Origin: Terriglobus saanensis SP1PR4
Lineage (GTDB): Bacteria > Acidobacteriota > Terriglobia > Terriglobales > Acidobacteriaceae
Direction: 5' to 3'
Length of the DNA stretch: 64,000 bases
Assembly (NCBI RefSeq): GCF_000179915.2
Contig: NC_014963.1
Span: 3,534,001 to 3,598,000, forward strand
Shown here in pieces: positions 27,473-35,803 of the stretch (within the stretch, counting starts at the first letter, position 1; every line of letters begins with the position of its first letter). The notes under the pieces were generated by a model. The model did no database searches. It was given only the letters and a program-made list of their open reading frames with translations, and was not told the DNA's origin. Made by a program: the position numbers and the translations under genes.

Positions 27473-27581
27473 GGAGATCAGATACTACGAGCCTGCGCTA
27501 TCGCGAACGATCTGTACACAATCAGCACAGCGTATGAGCGAATTGCGGTCAGGCCGGGGGCTCCTAAAGCTTCTGATCTCC
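27473..27581. promoter_or_regulatory. Candidate shared activator-binding element, two inverted copies
   Basis: GGAGATCAGA at 27473-27482 is exactly repeated in inverted form, TCTGATCTCC, at 27572-27581. Read towards each divergent sigma-54 promoter, both copies have the same sequence and orientation. They end 33 and 42 bases upstream of the respective -24 GG, a difference near one helical turn. That geometry is expected of enhancer sites for an NtrC-type activator, though the sites are rather close to the promoters. Confidence 0.6.
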
Positions 27582-27622
27582 GAAACGTATAGCGATTACG
27601 AGACTTCGGCGGTTTCGAGGAA

Positions 27623-27637
27623 TGGCATGCCGCTTGC
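27623..27637 (+). promoter_or_regulatory. Sigma-54 (-24/-12) promoter of the secreted proline-rich gene
   Basis: TGGCATGCCGCTTGC has GG and GC ten bases apart and matches the sigma-54 consensus apart from minor positions. The start site would be near 27649, giving a leader of only about 14 bases that still includes the GAGG ribosome site at 27651-27654. Confidence 0.78.
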
Positions 27638-27662
27638 CTTATGACGGGTAGAGGTATTGCCA

Positions 27663-28289
27663 ATGCACATTCCATCTTCTCTAAGAATCACAACTCTCGC
27701 GCTCGCATTGAGCTCTGTGGCATTTGCACAGAGCCCGGCTCCCGCACCACCAACACCTCCGGCTGTTCCATCGGCTGCTGCGTCTGCGCCTATCCCACCG
27801 CAACTCTCCATGGTCACCCAATCCTCTCGCGTCCGCGCTTTCAACGCTGGTTCCAGCGGAGAGGTACGCAGTTTGTACCTCCAAAACGGCAGTGTCGTTC
27901 ATCTGGCACCCGGACTCGGCGGGCAGGTTGGCACCGCCGTCCGAAAGGGCGAAAAGATAACAGTGACCGGTACGAAGTCAGAGATCAATGGACCATCTTT
28001 AGTCGAAGCGGCAAGCATCCGGCTGAACGATCAAACCTTTTCAGCAAATGCGCCAGCTCCAGGGCCACTGGCTGAAGGGGTGGCACCACCCCCACCGGCA
28101 GTACCGCTGGCACCTCCCGCACCCGCACCTCGACGCAGAAACAGAGCCGCCTCACCCGCACCTTGTGGAGCGACTCTTGATACCCCTCCTCCACCGACAG
28201 GCCCAGACGGACCTCCGCCGCCGCCGAGCGGAGCAGCACCACCCCCGCCGCCGGACGGAATGGCTCCTCCACCGCCGCCTCAAAACTGA
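27663..28289 (+). CDS. Small secreted proline-rich protein under sigma-54 control
   Basis: About 208 residues. A signal peptide (to about residue 22, ...SSVAFAQS) is followed by an Ala/Pro-rich linker, then a compact domain of about 70 residues (RVRAFNAGSSGEVRSLYLQNG through ASIRLNDQTFSA) with the alternating strands and GEKITVTGTK turn of an OB-like, DUF5666-like fold. The last 80 residues are Pro/Ala-rich with a basic RRRNR patch, one cysteine, and several runs of five prolines. An ATG at 27663 with GAGG eight bases before it is preferred over the TTG at 27657. Directly upstream is a sigma-54 promoter, and the divergent kinase has a similar proline run in its sensor part. I infer a shared role at the cell envelope; the function is unknown. 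Confidence 0.8.
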   Translation: MHIPSSLRITTLALALSSVAFAQSPAPAPPTPPAVPSAAASAPIPPQLSMVTQSSRVRAFNAGSSGEVRSLYLQNGSVVHLAPGLGGQVGTAVRKGEKITVTGTKSEINGPSLVEAASIRLNDQTFSANAPAPGPLAEGVAPPPPAVPLAPPAPAPRRRNRAASPAPCGATLDTPPPPTGPDGPPPPPSGAAPPPPPDGMAPPPPPQN

Positions 28290-28463
28290 GACTGCCTCTG
28301 ATTTGCGCTCTATCCCAATCTTGACCGGATGCGCGGGCACTCTATGCCCACGTATCCGCTCGGGAGCTATAACGACCAGTTTGTGATAAATAGAGCTGCC
28401 TGTTCGATGAGCCGAACCCCAACGGCATCGAACTCTGTACCAAGAGAAAGAGAGGACTGCTTT

Positions 28464-29039
28464 ATGCCACCTCCGAAGAAGGCAGTGAAGAAAGCTGCGA
28501 AGAAGGCCGCCAAGAAAACTGCTGGTCATCACCACGATAAGCATCACCAGGCAAACGACCTACGCCGCGCTTATGAGCACATGGGCCGGGTAGCAGTGCT
28601 CCGACAAAGCTCAAAGTCGTCTGCGACGGATGCCGTTGCCGAACTGACCGAGTTAGCTCAGCGGGCAATCAAAGACGGACACAGCAAATACGCTGCCGAT
28701 CTGCTCCGAGCATCGGAGCATCTCAGTTTCACGGTTCTGGCTGACGATGGCTCTGGGATCGTTCGCGTATCCGCCGAACTCAAAGAGTCCATCACGGAAC
28801 AGTTCGATGAGTTGATGCAAAGGGCAGATGAGCACTGGGAGGAAGAAGAGCAACACTCCAGCATCCTGACCGGGATATATCAAAGCTCCCGCGACAGCGC
28901 TACCAAAGCGTTCAAGGTTCGCGCTTACCACCAAGGACTTGAGTTTGCGCGCGCCGCGGAAGCTCTTGCTCATGTGAAGCAGTATGGTCCTCTCAAGCTT
29001 GAGAGAGGCCACAAGAACCTTCAACTCAAGAGCGCTTAG
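28464..29039 (+). CDS. Histone-H1-like protein: Lys/Ala tail plus helical domain
   Basis: About 191 residues. The first 25 are a PKKAVKKAAKKAAKKTAG tail, like the C-terminal tails of eukaryotic H1 and of bacterial Hc1/HctB-like proteins, followed by a His cluster (GHHHDKHH). The rest (about 30-185) is predicted to be all-helical, acidic in the middle (EHWEEEEQHSS), without a domain I know. AGAGGA seven bases before the ATG at 28464 supports this start over the longer frame. Only 20 bases separate it from the MFS gene. A nucleic-acid or polyanion contact through the tail is likely by composition; the job of the helical part is open. Confidence 0.78.
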   Translation: MPPPKKAVKKAAKKAAKKTAGHHHDKHHQANDLRRAYEHMGRVAVLRQSSKSSATDAVAELTELAQRAIKDGHSKYAADLLRASEHLSFTVLADDGSGIVRVSAELKESITEQFDELMQRADEHWEEEEQHSSILTGIYQSSRDSATKAFKVRAYHQGLEFARAAEALAHVKQYGPLKLERGHKNLQLKSA

Positions 29040-29059
29040 TTCCGAGAAAGTTGCTACGA

Positions 29060-30343
29060 ATGGTCAACTCTACGGAAATCGATCCCGGCAAGAAACGAAG
29101 TGTTCACGCCCTGGAGGCGACGAACTTCTTTCTAGCCGACGTGCAAACCGGCCTTGGGCCATTTCTCGCTGCCTACCTGGCGGGAGCCGGTTGGGAACCG
29201 GGGCGGGTCGGCATGGCGTTGACCATCGGCGGCAGTATCACAGTTGTTCTACAGGCTCCGGCTGGCGCGATTGTCGATCAACTCAGATCGAAGAGACTGA
29301 TCCTCGTACTTGCCTCTGCTGTGCTCGCGGTAGGAGCTGTCCTGCTCAGTATCACGGCTGCACCTTGGGCCGTATACACGTCCCAGGTCCTGATCGGAGG
29401 CGCGGGGCCATTCCTGGGACCGACACTCGCGGCGGTCACGATGGGAATTGTGGGCATGACGTTCTTTGATCGCCAGTTTGGGAAAAACCAGTCCTTCAAC
29501 TCGGCGGGCAACGTGGTGTGTGCGCTTCTGATTGCAGGCATGAGTCACTTTTTCGGAAACCGAGCCATCTTCATCACGGCTGCAGTACTGACCATTCCCA
29601 CTGTGCTCGCGATTCGAGCAATCAGCAGCAAGGATATCGACTATGACCTCGCCCGTGGCGGAGCCATTCAGGTAGACGGTAAGGAAGTCGCTGCGAGAGT
29701 CTCCGTGATGAAAACACTTCTTGGAGACCGAACTCTCTTGATCTTTCTCGCCTGCGCTTTCTTATTCCACTTTGCGAATGCGGCGATGTTGCCGCAACTC
29801 GGCGAGATGCTTTCTCATGGTTCGCGGGCAAGCGCTGCTCCGTTCATGTCGGCCTGCATCATCGTCACGCAGGTTGTCATCATGTGCTTCGCCCCAGCTA
29901 TCGGACGATTCGCCAACCTGCATGGCCGGAAGCCGTTGCTGATGGTCGGCTTTGGCGTCCTTCCCGTCCGCGCGCTTCTATACACCTTGACCCACAACAC
30001 GGAGAGCCTGATCGCTATTCAACTGCTGGACGGGGTGGCGAATGCCATCTTTGGAGTGGTGTCGATCCTCGTTGTGGCGGATCGAACTCGTGCCACAGGC
30101 CGGTTCAATCTCGTTCAAGGTAGTCTCGCAACAGCGGTCGGGCTTGGCGCAGCTCTCAGTACGACGTTTGGCGGGAAACTCATTCAGCACTTCAGCTACC
30201 GCATCTCTTTCCTATCTCTGGGAGCTATCGCCGCCCTCGCGTTTGTCCTGCTGTGGACCGCGATTCCCGAAACGCTTACGAGCGCGAACGAACCAAATAA
30301 AAACACATCCGCCCCAATTAGTCCCCAGGAGCTTCCAGCATGA
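29060..30343 (+). CDS. Major facilitator superfamily transporter
   Basis: About 427 residues with twelve hydrophobic segments. The loop between helices 2 and 3 (GAIVDQLRSKRLI) and its repeat in the second half (GRFANLHGRKPLLMV) carry the MFS signature. The N-terminal stretch ALEATNFFLADVQTGLGPFLAAYL belongs to a bacterial subfamily often annotated only as MFS. The ATG at 29060 is preferred to TTG at 29051. Its last bases (ATGA) overlap the start of the metallophosphoesterase gene, so they are coupled. No substrate can be assigned. Confidence 0.87.
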   Translation: MVNSTEIDPGKKRSVHALEATNFFLADVQTGLGPFLAAYLAGAGWEPGRVGMALTIGGSITVVLQAPAGAIVDQLRSKRLILVLASAVLAVGAVLLSITAAPWAVYTSQVLIGGAGPFLGPTLAAVTMGIVGMTFFDRQFGKNQSFNSAGNVVCALLIAGMSHFFGNRAIFITAAVLTIPTVLAIRAISSKDIDYDLARGGAIQVDGKEVAARVSVMKTLLGDRTLLIFLACAFLFHFANAAMLPQLGEMLSHGSRASAAPFMSACIIVTQVVIMCFAPAIGRFANLHGRKPLLMVGFGVLPVRALLYTLTHNTESLIAIQLLDGVANAIFGVVSILVVADRTRATGRFNLVQGSLATAVGLGAALSTTFGGKLIQHFSYRISFLSLGAIAALAFVLLWTAIPETLTSANEPNKNTSAPISPQELPA

Positions 30344-31482
30344 ATACGCTCGCACCCAAACGTCTTTTTCAACCACAACCGCCCGACCCTGCCGGTGTCG
30401 TTAGTTGGGTCCACTTTGGCGATCTCCACATGACGAAGGTTGGTGAGCAAAACCTCCTCGACCTAGCGGGAATCGTGGATGAGGTCAATCAAGCCTTCGC
30501 CGACTCTGTAAGTTTCGTCTTCCTGCCTGGAGACGTGGCCGACGACGGTAGCCGCTCTGCCTATGCAGTCGTGCGCGGCGAGCTCGACAGCCTGGAGGTA
30601 TCGTGGTGTGCCATCATTGGCGACCACGATGTCCATGAAAAGAGCTTCGCAAACTTCAAGGAAGCGATGTCCGAGCAAACCCACTATGCCTTTACGGTAG
30701 GAGAAACGCGGTTCTTGGCGATGAATGCCTTCGATGTGCCTGAGCCTCCTTCGTTCACTGTGTCGGAAGAACAACTGCGGTGGGCAGAGGAGGAGTTGAA
30801 ACTGGCGACGAAGAAAGGCCAGGCCAAAGTTATCTTGTTGCACTGTTACCCCAGCGATCTGAAGGTTGGCGGAGAAGAGGTGAGCCGTCTCGTCCGTGAA
30901 TACGATGTACGTTTGATCGATATGGGCCACACGCACTACAACGAGATCGCCAACGATGGCCGGACCCTCTACTTCGCCACACGTTCCACGGGGCAGATCG
31001 AAGAGGGGACAGTCGGCTATTCAGTCACCAACATCGACGGCAACGTAGTGAGTTGGCGATTTATAGAGCTGGGCAAATTGCCCGTTGTCATCATTACTTC
31101 GCCGAGTGATGAGCGGCTTCTGACAAAGTCCAGTGAGATACCGCAAGAAACGTTGAAGGTTCGAGCGAAGTTCTGGAGCGAGGCCGAAGCCATAGAAGCT
31201 ACCGCACATCTGGACGGGCGGGCGCACCCGATGAAGCGCGTAAACGACAGTCACGTTTGGGAGGCTGAAGTGCTGACGCCCCATGAAGGAATCCACCCAT
31301 TGAAGGTGTCCTTCAAAGATGCGCACGGAAAGTTCGCGAGCGACAAGATTCGTCTCGCTGTGGGACAGCGCACGGAACGGGAGTCCGAGCAGCGCGATCA
31401 AGACAACGCACTGGAGGCTTGGCCGGAACATGGGCTGCTCGGAACCCAACTCGGACCGAACAAGAACGGAAAGAAGTGGTGA
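30340..31482 (+). CDS. Calcineurin-like metallophosphoesterase
   Basis: 380 residues, no signal peptide. Metal-binding motifs in order: FGDLHMTK (D-x-H, about 27-29), PGDVADDG (about 64-68), IGDHDVH, LLHCYPSD and GHTHYNE. The usual GNHD/E is GDHD here, so one metal ligand Asn is replaced by Asp, which may change metal preference. After about residue 240 there is an additional beta-rich domain. Such proteins hydrolyse phosphodiesters (cyclic nucleotides, nucleotides or phospholipids). The start overlaps the MFS stop by four bases and its stop overlaps the ArsB-like start by one base. Confidence 0.85.
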   Translation: MNTLAPKRLFQPQPPDPAGVVSWVHFGDLHMTKVGEQNLLDLAGIVDEVNQAFADSVSFVFLPGDVADDGSRSAYAVVRGELDSLEVSWCAIIGDHDVHEKSFANFKEAMSEQTHYAFTVGETRFLAMNAFDVPEPPSFTVSEEQLRWAEEELKLATKKGQAKVILLHCYPSDLKVGGEEVSRLVREYDVRLIDMGHTHYNEIANDGRTLYFATRSTGQIEEGTVGYSVTNIDGNVVSWRFIELGKLPVVIITSPSDERLLTKSSEIPQETLKVRAKFWSEAEAIEATAHLDGRAHPMKRVNDSHVWEAEVLTPHEGIHPLKVSFKDAHGKFASDKIRLAVGQRTERESEQRDQDNALEAWPEHGLLGTQLGPNKNGKKW

Positions 31483-32786
31483 TGATTCCGATAGAGATTG
31501 CTCACGTTGTACTGCCTCTAATTGTCGCCGTCAGCATCGCTCTGATGTTGTCGCGTCCGCGCGGGATTCCCGAAGTCTGGTGGATCTCCGGCGGAGCGCT
31601 GCTGCTGATCGTTCTGCATCTTGTGCCGCTGAAGTTAGCTGGGCAGGCGGTAGCCAAGGGCAGCGACGTTTACCTGTTTCTCATCGGCATGATGCTCCTC
31701 AGCGAACTTGCGAGGGAACAGGGTGTCTTCGACTGGGTCGCATCCGTAGCGGTTCGCGGGGCTCAGGGAAGCTGCTCACGTCTGTTCCTTCTTGTCTATG
31801 GAGTGGGGACGTTAGTGACCATCTTCATGTCGAACGACGCTACCGCAGTCGTTTTGACGCCGGCGATTCTGACGGCAGTGCGTAAGGCGAAGGTCTCGCC
31901 ACTTCCATACCTGTTTGTGTGTGCCTTGATCGCAAACGCTGCGAGCTTCGTACTCCCCATCTCAAACCCGGCAAACCTGGTGGTCTTTCATACGGGTATG
32001 CCCCCGCTCGGCACATGGCTCGCAGACTTCGGCATTCCATCAGTGCTTTCAATCCTTGTGACATTTTTCATCATGCGCTTTCTGTTCCGAGACGATCTCT
32101 GCAAGAGCATCGAATGCGAGGTCGAGGATATAGAGCTGACCGGCAACGGCAAGCTGGTTCTTGCTGGTCTAGCCCTGATGATTGTGGTCCTCCTGACGGC
32201 CTCCGCCTTGAAGAAGGATCTGGGTCTACCGACATGCCTCGCTGCGCTTGTGATTACTGCTGTGGTCTCCATCAAGACAAAAAGCAATCCCATCAAGCTT
32301 GCACGCGAGATTAGTTGGGCGACACTGCTGCTCGTCGCCGGTTTGTTCGTCATGGTCGATGCGGTCGAGAGTCAAGGAGCTTTGAACCTGACCCGGCAGT
32401 GGCTCGCCTGGGCATCCCATCTGGGGCAGAACCTTGGCGCGCTGGTCGTCGGCTTCGTCGTCGGAATAGCGAACAACATCGTGAACAACCTGCCGCTGGG
32501 ATTAATCGCGGGCGGCACTATCCAGGCCGCTCATACGAAGGGGTTGATGGCTAATGCCGTTCTGATCGGCGTAGACCTCGGGCCGAATCTCTCCGTCACC
32601 GGTTCGCTGGCTACGATTCTTTGGCTGCTTGCACTTCGCAAAGACTCGGACGAAAACACAGGCGGAGAGAAGCTCGACGTGAGCTTCTGGAAGTTCTTGA
32701 AGGTCGGTGCGGTGGCAATGCCTGTCGCGCTGTTTGCCGCACTCGGCGGAGCAATCCTGATGAACATACTGATTGGGCAACGCTAA
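31482..32786 (+). CDS. ArsB/NhaD-type (ion transporter superfamily) membrane transporter
   Basis: About 434 residues with 10-12 helices. The sequence FMSNDATAVVLTPAI, followed by LPISNPANLVVF and the mirrored FVVGIANNIVNNLPLGL near the second half, is the ArsB/Na+:H+ antiporter NhaD/CitM signature with a two-fold repeat. ArsB members export arsenite or antimonite, but no arsR, arsC or arsA gene is next to it, so the substrate is uncertain. Start ATG at 31482 follows the stop of the phosphoesterase with one-base overlap. Confidence 0.87.
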   Translation: MIPIEIAHVVLPLIVAVSIALMLSRPRGIPEVWWISGGALLLIVLHLVPLKLAGQAVAKGSDVYLFLIGMMLLSELAREQGVFDWVASVAVRGAQGSCSRLFLLVYGVGTLVTIFMSNDATAVVLTPAILTAVRKAKVSPLPYLFVCALIANAASFVLPISNPANLVVFHTGMPPLGTWLADFGIPSVLSILVTFFIMRFLFRDDLCKSIECEVEDIELTGNGKLVLAGLALMIVVLLTASALKKDLGLPTCLAALVITAVVSIKTKSNPIKLAREISWATLLLVAGLFVMVDAVESQGALNLTRQWLAWASHLGQNLGALVVGFVVGIANNIVNNLPLGLIAGGTIQAAHTKGLMANAVLIGVDLGPNLSVTGSLATILWLLALRKDSDENTGGEKLDVSFWKFLKVGAVAMPVALFAALGGAILMNILIGQR

Positions 32787-32803
32787 ACATGGAGGAGAGT
32801 CTC

Positions 32804-33256
32804 ATGGATGCGAACGCCGGATGGATTATCCCTTTCATCATCATCGGAGGTGCGCTACAGAGTTGCGGAGCGGCCATGAACGGTCAACTCAACAAGCATG
32901 TCGTGAACCCGTGGCTTGCTTCGGCTATTTCCTTTGCGCTCATAACCTTCTTTTTTGCAGGCGCTACGCTGATTCATCCCCAACCGCTGCCCACACAGAA
33001 AGATTTGGCTGAATTACCCTGGTGGGCAGTCGTCGGAGGTCTCGTCGGAGCAGTACAGGTCTATGCAGGTCTCACGTTCGTTAATAAGGTTGGCGCTGGG
33101 CCGTTTGTTGGCTTTACCGTGACTGCCGCCCTTATTACGTCACTGTTGATCGATCACTACGGCTGGTTCAGGATGCAGCCTCACCCGCTGAACGCCGGCC
33201 GTATCATAGGCGGCGTTCTCTTGGTTGGCGGCATCAGCCTCATCGCCAGATTCTGA
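32804..33256 (+). CDS. DMT-superfamily DUF606/YdcZ membrane protein
   Basis: 150 residues with five helices. The layout (IIGGALQSCGAAMNGQLNK; PWWAVVGGLVGAVQVYAGL; VGAGPFVGFTVTAALITSLLIDHYGWF) is that of DUF606/YdcZ proteins, half-size relatives of EamA transporters that work as dimers. A strong GGAGGAG six bases before ATG 32804 decides the start. Probably the last gene of the operon that starts at 28464. Confidence 0.86.
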   Translation: MDANAGWIIPFIIIGGALQSCGAAMNGQLNKHVVNPWLASAISFALITFFFAGATLIHPQPLPTQKDLAELPWWAVVGGLVGAVQVYAGLTFVNKVGAGPFVGFTVTAALITSLLIDHYGWFRMQPHPLNAGRIIGGVLLVGGISLIARF

Positions 33257-33579
33257 GGCGCTCTATGTCGGGCCTGGCTGGCCAAAACCGGTAGTCACGG
33301 GTGGAGCGGAGTTAGTGACCGACTCAAAGGTAGATACGCGAATATCGCCTTCGATGCTGCACGCAGCAGAGGGGACGTGTAGGAAGGGCGGAACGAGTTG
33401 CCACGAAACCTGCTGGCTGAGGTCGTTTACGACACCATCTTAGTTGTTGCGGCGGCAATCCAAAAACCAATGGCCCATTTCGGGGCCGTGAATCGTGCGA
33501 GAGGTCGAACATCCAGACGTGCCATCGGTCGGGCGGATGATAAGGTATTCCATCCGACCCCTCTGCCAGTAAACATACC
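33257..33579. other. Intergenic region between convergent genes
   Basis: 323 bases. No start codon-led gene found. On the minus strand an open stretch of about 60 codons (to the stop near 33267) without a start codon has sensible composition and might be a protein remnant; nothing in it is recognised. No terminator with a T-tract was seen. Confidence 0.4.
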
Positions 33580-34722
33580 CTAAGAGCGAATCTTGGGCTC
33601 AGCCCCTTCAAGGGAGAGCTCGAAGACCGTGCCGCGTCCTACGGCACTTCTCACTTGCATTGACGAACCGCACCTCTTGAGAATCTCAAGACTGAGCCAA
33701 AGTCCAAGACCGTTGCCCGCCGCGCCCTTGGTTGTATAAAAGGCTTCGAATACTCGAGCCAGAACTTCAGGGCTCATCCCAATACCCGTATCCGCAACGG
33801 TCAGACGAACACATTGCTTACCCGTTCGGCTGTTCACGAACTTCCGGATGCGAAGGATGAGACGGCCACCGGTTGGCATGGCATCCAATGCATTACCTAC
33901 GAGATTCGCGACCACCTGCCGCAACTCTCCCTGCGGCGCGGAGACGAAAACACCGCGAGGCAGCTCCGCCTGGACTTTCACTCGCGAGGTGCTGATGCGT
34001 CCGCGAAAGAGATTGAGTACTGTGTCTGCAAGATCGGCCAAGTCGAATGTCGTAAGGCCAGCCGGGTCCTGGTAGAACCGAAGCGTGTTCGTGGCAATTT
34101 CCGCCACCCGACTCAGCTCACCCTCAGCTTGTTCGATGTACTCCGAACGCTTTGTCTCCGAGGATTCCGAGCGAATGAGGTAGAGGAGACTCATGACAGC
34201 GTCTACCGGATTTCTAATCTCGTGAGCAATGGATGCGGCCAGACGTCCCGTGACGGCAAGCTTTTCAGCTTCGATGAGCGCGTCTTGGATCTTCCGACGC
34301 TCTGTTCGATCAAGCACAGTACCGATGAATCGTGTGGCCACTCGTTGCCCGTTCTGCTCCTCAAAGAAAGCTTTGCCTTTGCCTCCAACCCAACGAACGG
34401 TGCCGTCTGGGTAGAGGACACGGTAGTCCAGCTCGTACAACCCTGTTCCTTTTGGATCAAGGGCGTGCTCGACCATAGCCTCGACCAGAGCGCGATCATC
34501 AGGGTGTACGGCTGATAGAAAGTCTTCGTAGCGGAAAGCAGCGTCAGCAGAGAGACCGAAGATCTCTCTACATCTGGGCGAACTGCGGAGTTCATTCTCT
34601 GGAAGTGTCAGGTGCCAGGTACCGACACCAGCTGTCTCCGCAGCCAGTTGCAGCGTTTCTTCGATTTTCACGGGGTCCTGGCAGATTCTAAGATTTTGTG
34701 CGGTACCTCGGGACTTCGCCAA
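33580..34722 (-). CDS. Cytoplasmic PAS-domain sensor histidine kinase
   Basis: 380 residues with no membrane helix. A PAS domain spans about 22-145 (GVGTWHLTLPENELRSSPRCREIFGL, then HPDDRALVEA and the closing PDGTVRWVGGKGK ... GTVLDRTERR). The H box is SIAHEIRNPVDAVMSLLYL, then N (VVANLVGNALDAM), G1 (VADTGIGM), F (VFEAFYTTK) and G2 (GNGLGLWLSLEI) boxes. Start is a TTG; the frame is open about 20 codons further up without a better start, so the N-terminus is unsure. No response regulator is adjacent on the same strand. It may serve a partner elsewhere or have lost one. Confidence 0.85.
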   Translation of the reverse strand: MAKSRGTAQNLRICQDPVKIEETLQLAAETAGVGTWHLTLPENELRSSPRCREIFGLSADAAFRYEDFLSAVHPDDRALVEAMVEHALDPKGTGLYELDYRVLYPDGTVRWVGGKGKAFFEEQNGQRVATRFIGTVLDRTERRKIQDALIEAEKLAVTGRLAASIAHEIRNPVDAVMSLLYLIRSESSETKRSEYIEQAEGELSRVAEIATNTLRFYQDPAGLTTFDLADLADTVLNLFRGRISTSRVKVQAELPRGVFVSAPQGELRQVVANLVGNALDAMPTGGRLILRIRKFVNSRTGKQCVRLTVADTGIGMSPEVLARVFEAFYTTKGAAGNGLGLWLSLEILKRCGSSMQVRSAVGRGTVFELSLEGAEPKIRS

Positions 34723-34879
34723 AACCGCCAGTCGTTCGTCGTTCTGTCGGATGGCACACTTTGCAGGCAGCTTTCCGCTTCAGCACTTCCTGACTTCGGA
34801 TGACCGCCAACTCTCGTGCGTGTAATCAGATAGATGCCATATAGGAGCACCTTGTTGTTCGGTGTCTCTGGAGGACTTT

Positions 34880-35369
34880 GAAAGGAACCCCAAACGCCGA
34901 GGATTTGTCTATACCATTTGGCACATCACAAACAGCGCCGCAGGCAGTAACCGTACGCTTCGCGACGTGCTTCAGGCAGATTCGCAGAGTGGGACGATCG
35001 TAAGCCGCCAGAACTTCAACCAGCGTTTACTTTTGGATCGCATGGTCGGAGTAGGGTCGCTGCGCATGAGGGCCAGCTCTTTGGCCTCTTCAATCAGCTG
35101 CTCGGACTCACAACCGCCATGGGCCTCGTTTTACTGAGCGTGAGCGCAGTTATCCTCTGGTGGAGGCGCAGGCAGGTTAGTGTCCTCGGTGCTCCTATAC
35201 CGGTCGGGAAGCCACGCTGCCCGTGCCTCTCATAGCAAGTGTTCTTGCCCTAGCGCTTTATCTTCCGGCGATGGCCGTCTCCCTGATTGCCGTGATTCTG
35301 TTGGAAAGTCTTCTGTTGTCCCGTATCCCTGCTGCGAGCCGTTGGCTCGGTCTGGCTTCGTCGCCCTAG
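34880..35369 (+). pseudogene. PepSY-associated membrane protein, 3' fragment with two frameshifts
   Basis: Three frames together encode the C-terminal part of a PepSY-TM (iron-uptake-associated) membrane protein. Frame one reads VYTIWHITNS...DVLQADSQSGTIVSRQNF to 35056. After one missing base it continues GQLFGLFNQLLGLTTAMGL, LLSVSAVILWWRRR and GAPIPVGKP. After a second missing base near 35218 it goes on LPVPLIASVLALALYLPAM through LSRIPAASRWLGLASSP to TAG at 35367-35369. Family members are about 350-450 residues, so the first half is gone as well. The two single-base deletions and the absent N-terminus make this a clear pseudogene. Such proteins normally sit with TonB receptors for siderophores. 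Confidence 0.8.
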
Positions 35370-35752
35370 CGCCCATCCTATGTGCCTGCTCTTGGACGCA
35401 CGAACCTTGCTCATTTATCTCTTGTTACGAATCAACCCTTTCGAAACCGCCTGATGAGAATCTCTCACTTGAATCGAGGTCTTTTCGCAGCATCTTCATT
35501 ACTCCCCTTTGATTCCTTCCGAATCTGATCTCCGATTGAGTGTGCCTTTTTGAACGTGCCCTTTGCGCGTGCACTCCAACCGCGCCTGCGTCTCCACGCC
35601 CGAGCAGCCGGCACTTTCCCGGAGACAAAAGGATGTCAGCTTCAACGATCGTTCATCATTGTGTGTTTCCGGTAATCTGGGTAGCTTCGTTCATCGTTTT
35701 CACAGCCCAGGAGCTCCGCTTAGAAGAAATTCGAAATCGCAAAGGAGAGCAA

Positions 35753-35803
35753 ATGAACAGATATCAACAAGGGGGCCTCTTTAAGGCAAGGCTCCGCTCT
35801 TAA
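35753..35803 (+). pseudogene. Possible N-terminal stub of a tyrosine recombinase
   Basis: AAGGAG sits properly before ATG 35753, and the first dozen codons (MNRYQQGGLFKA) look like the start of acidobacterial site-specific integrases (M-x-x-Y-Q-x-G-S/G-L/I-F/Y). The frame stops after 16 codons and no integrase sequence follows. Could equally be chance. Confidence 0.25.

Noticed and set aside
28081-28280. Proline-codon repeats considered as a CRISPR or tandem-repeat array
   Set aside because: The repeats are irregular CCN/CCG codon runs in a coding frame, without constant spacers.
31482-32786. Calling the ArsB-like gene an arsenite exporter of an ars operon
   Set aside because: The family signature is present but no arsR, arsC, arsM or arsA gene lies next to it, so the substrate is left open.
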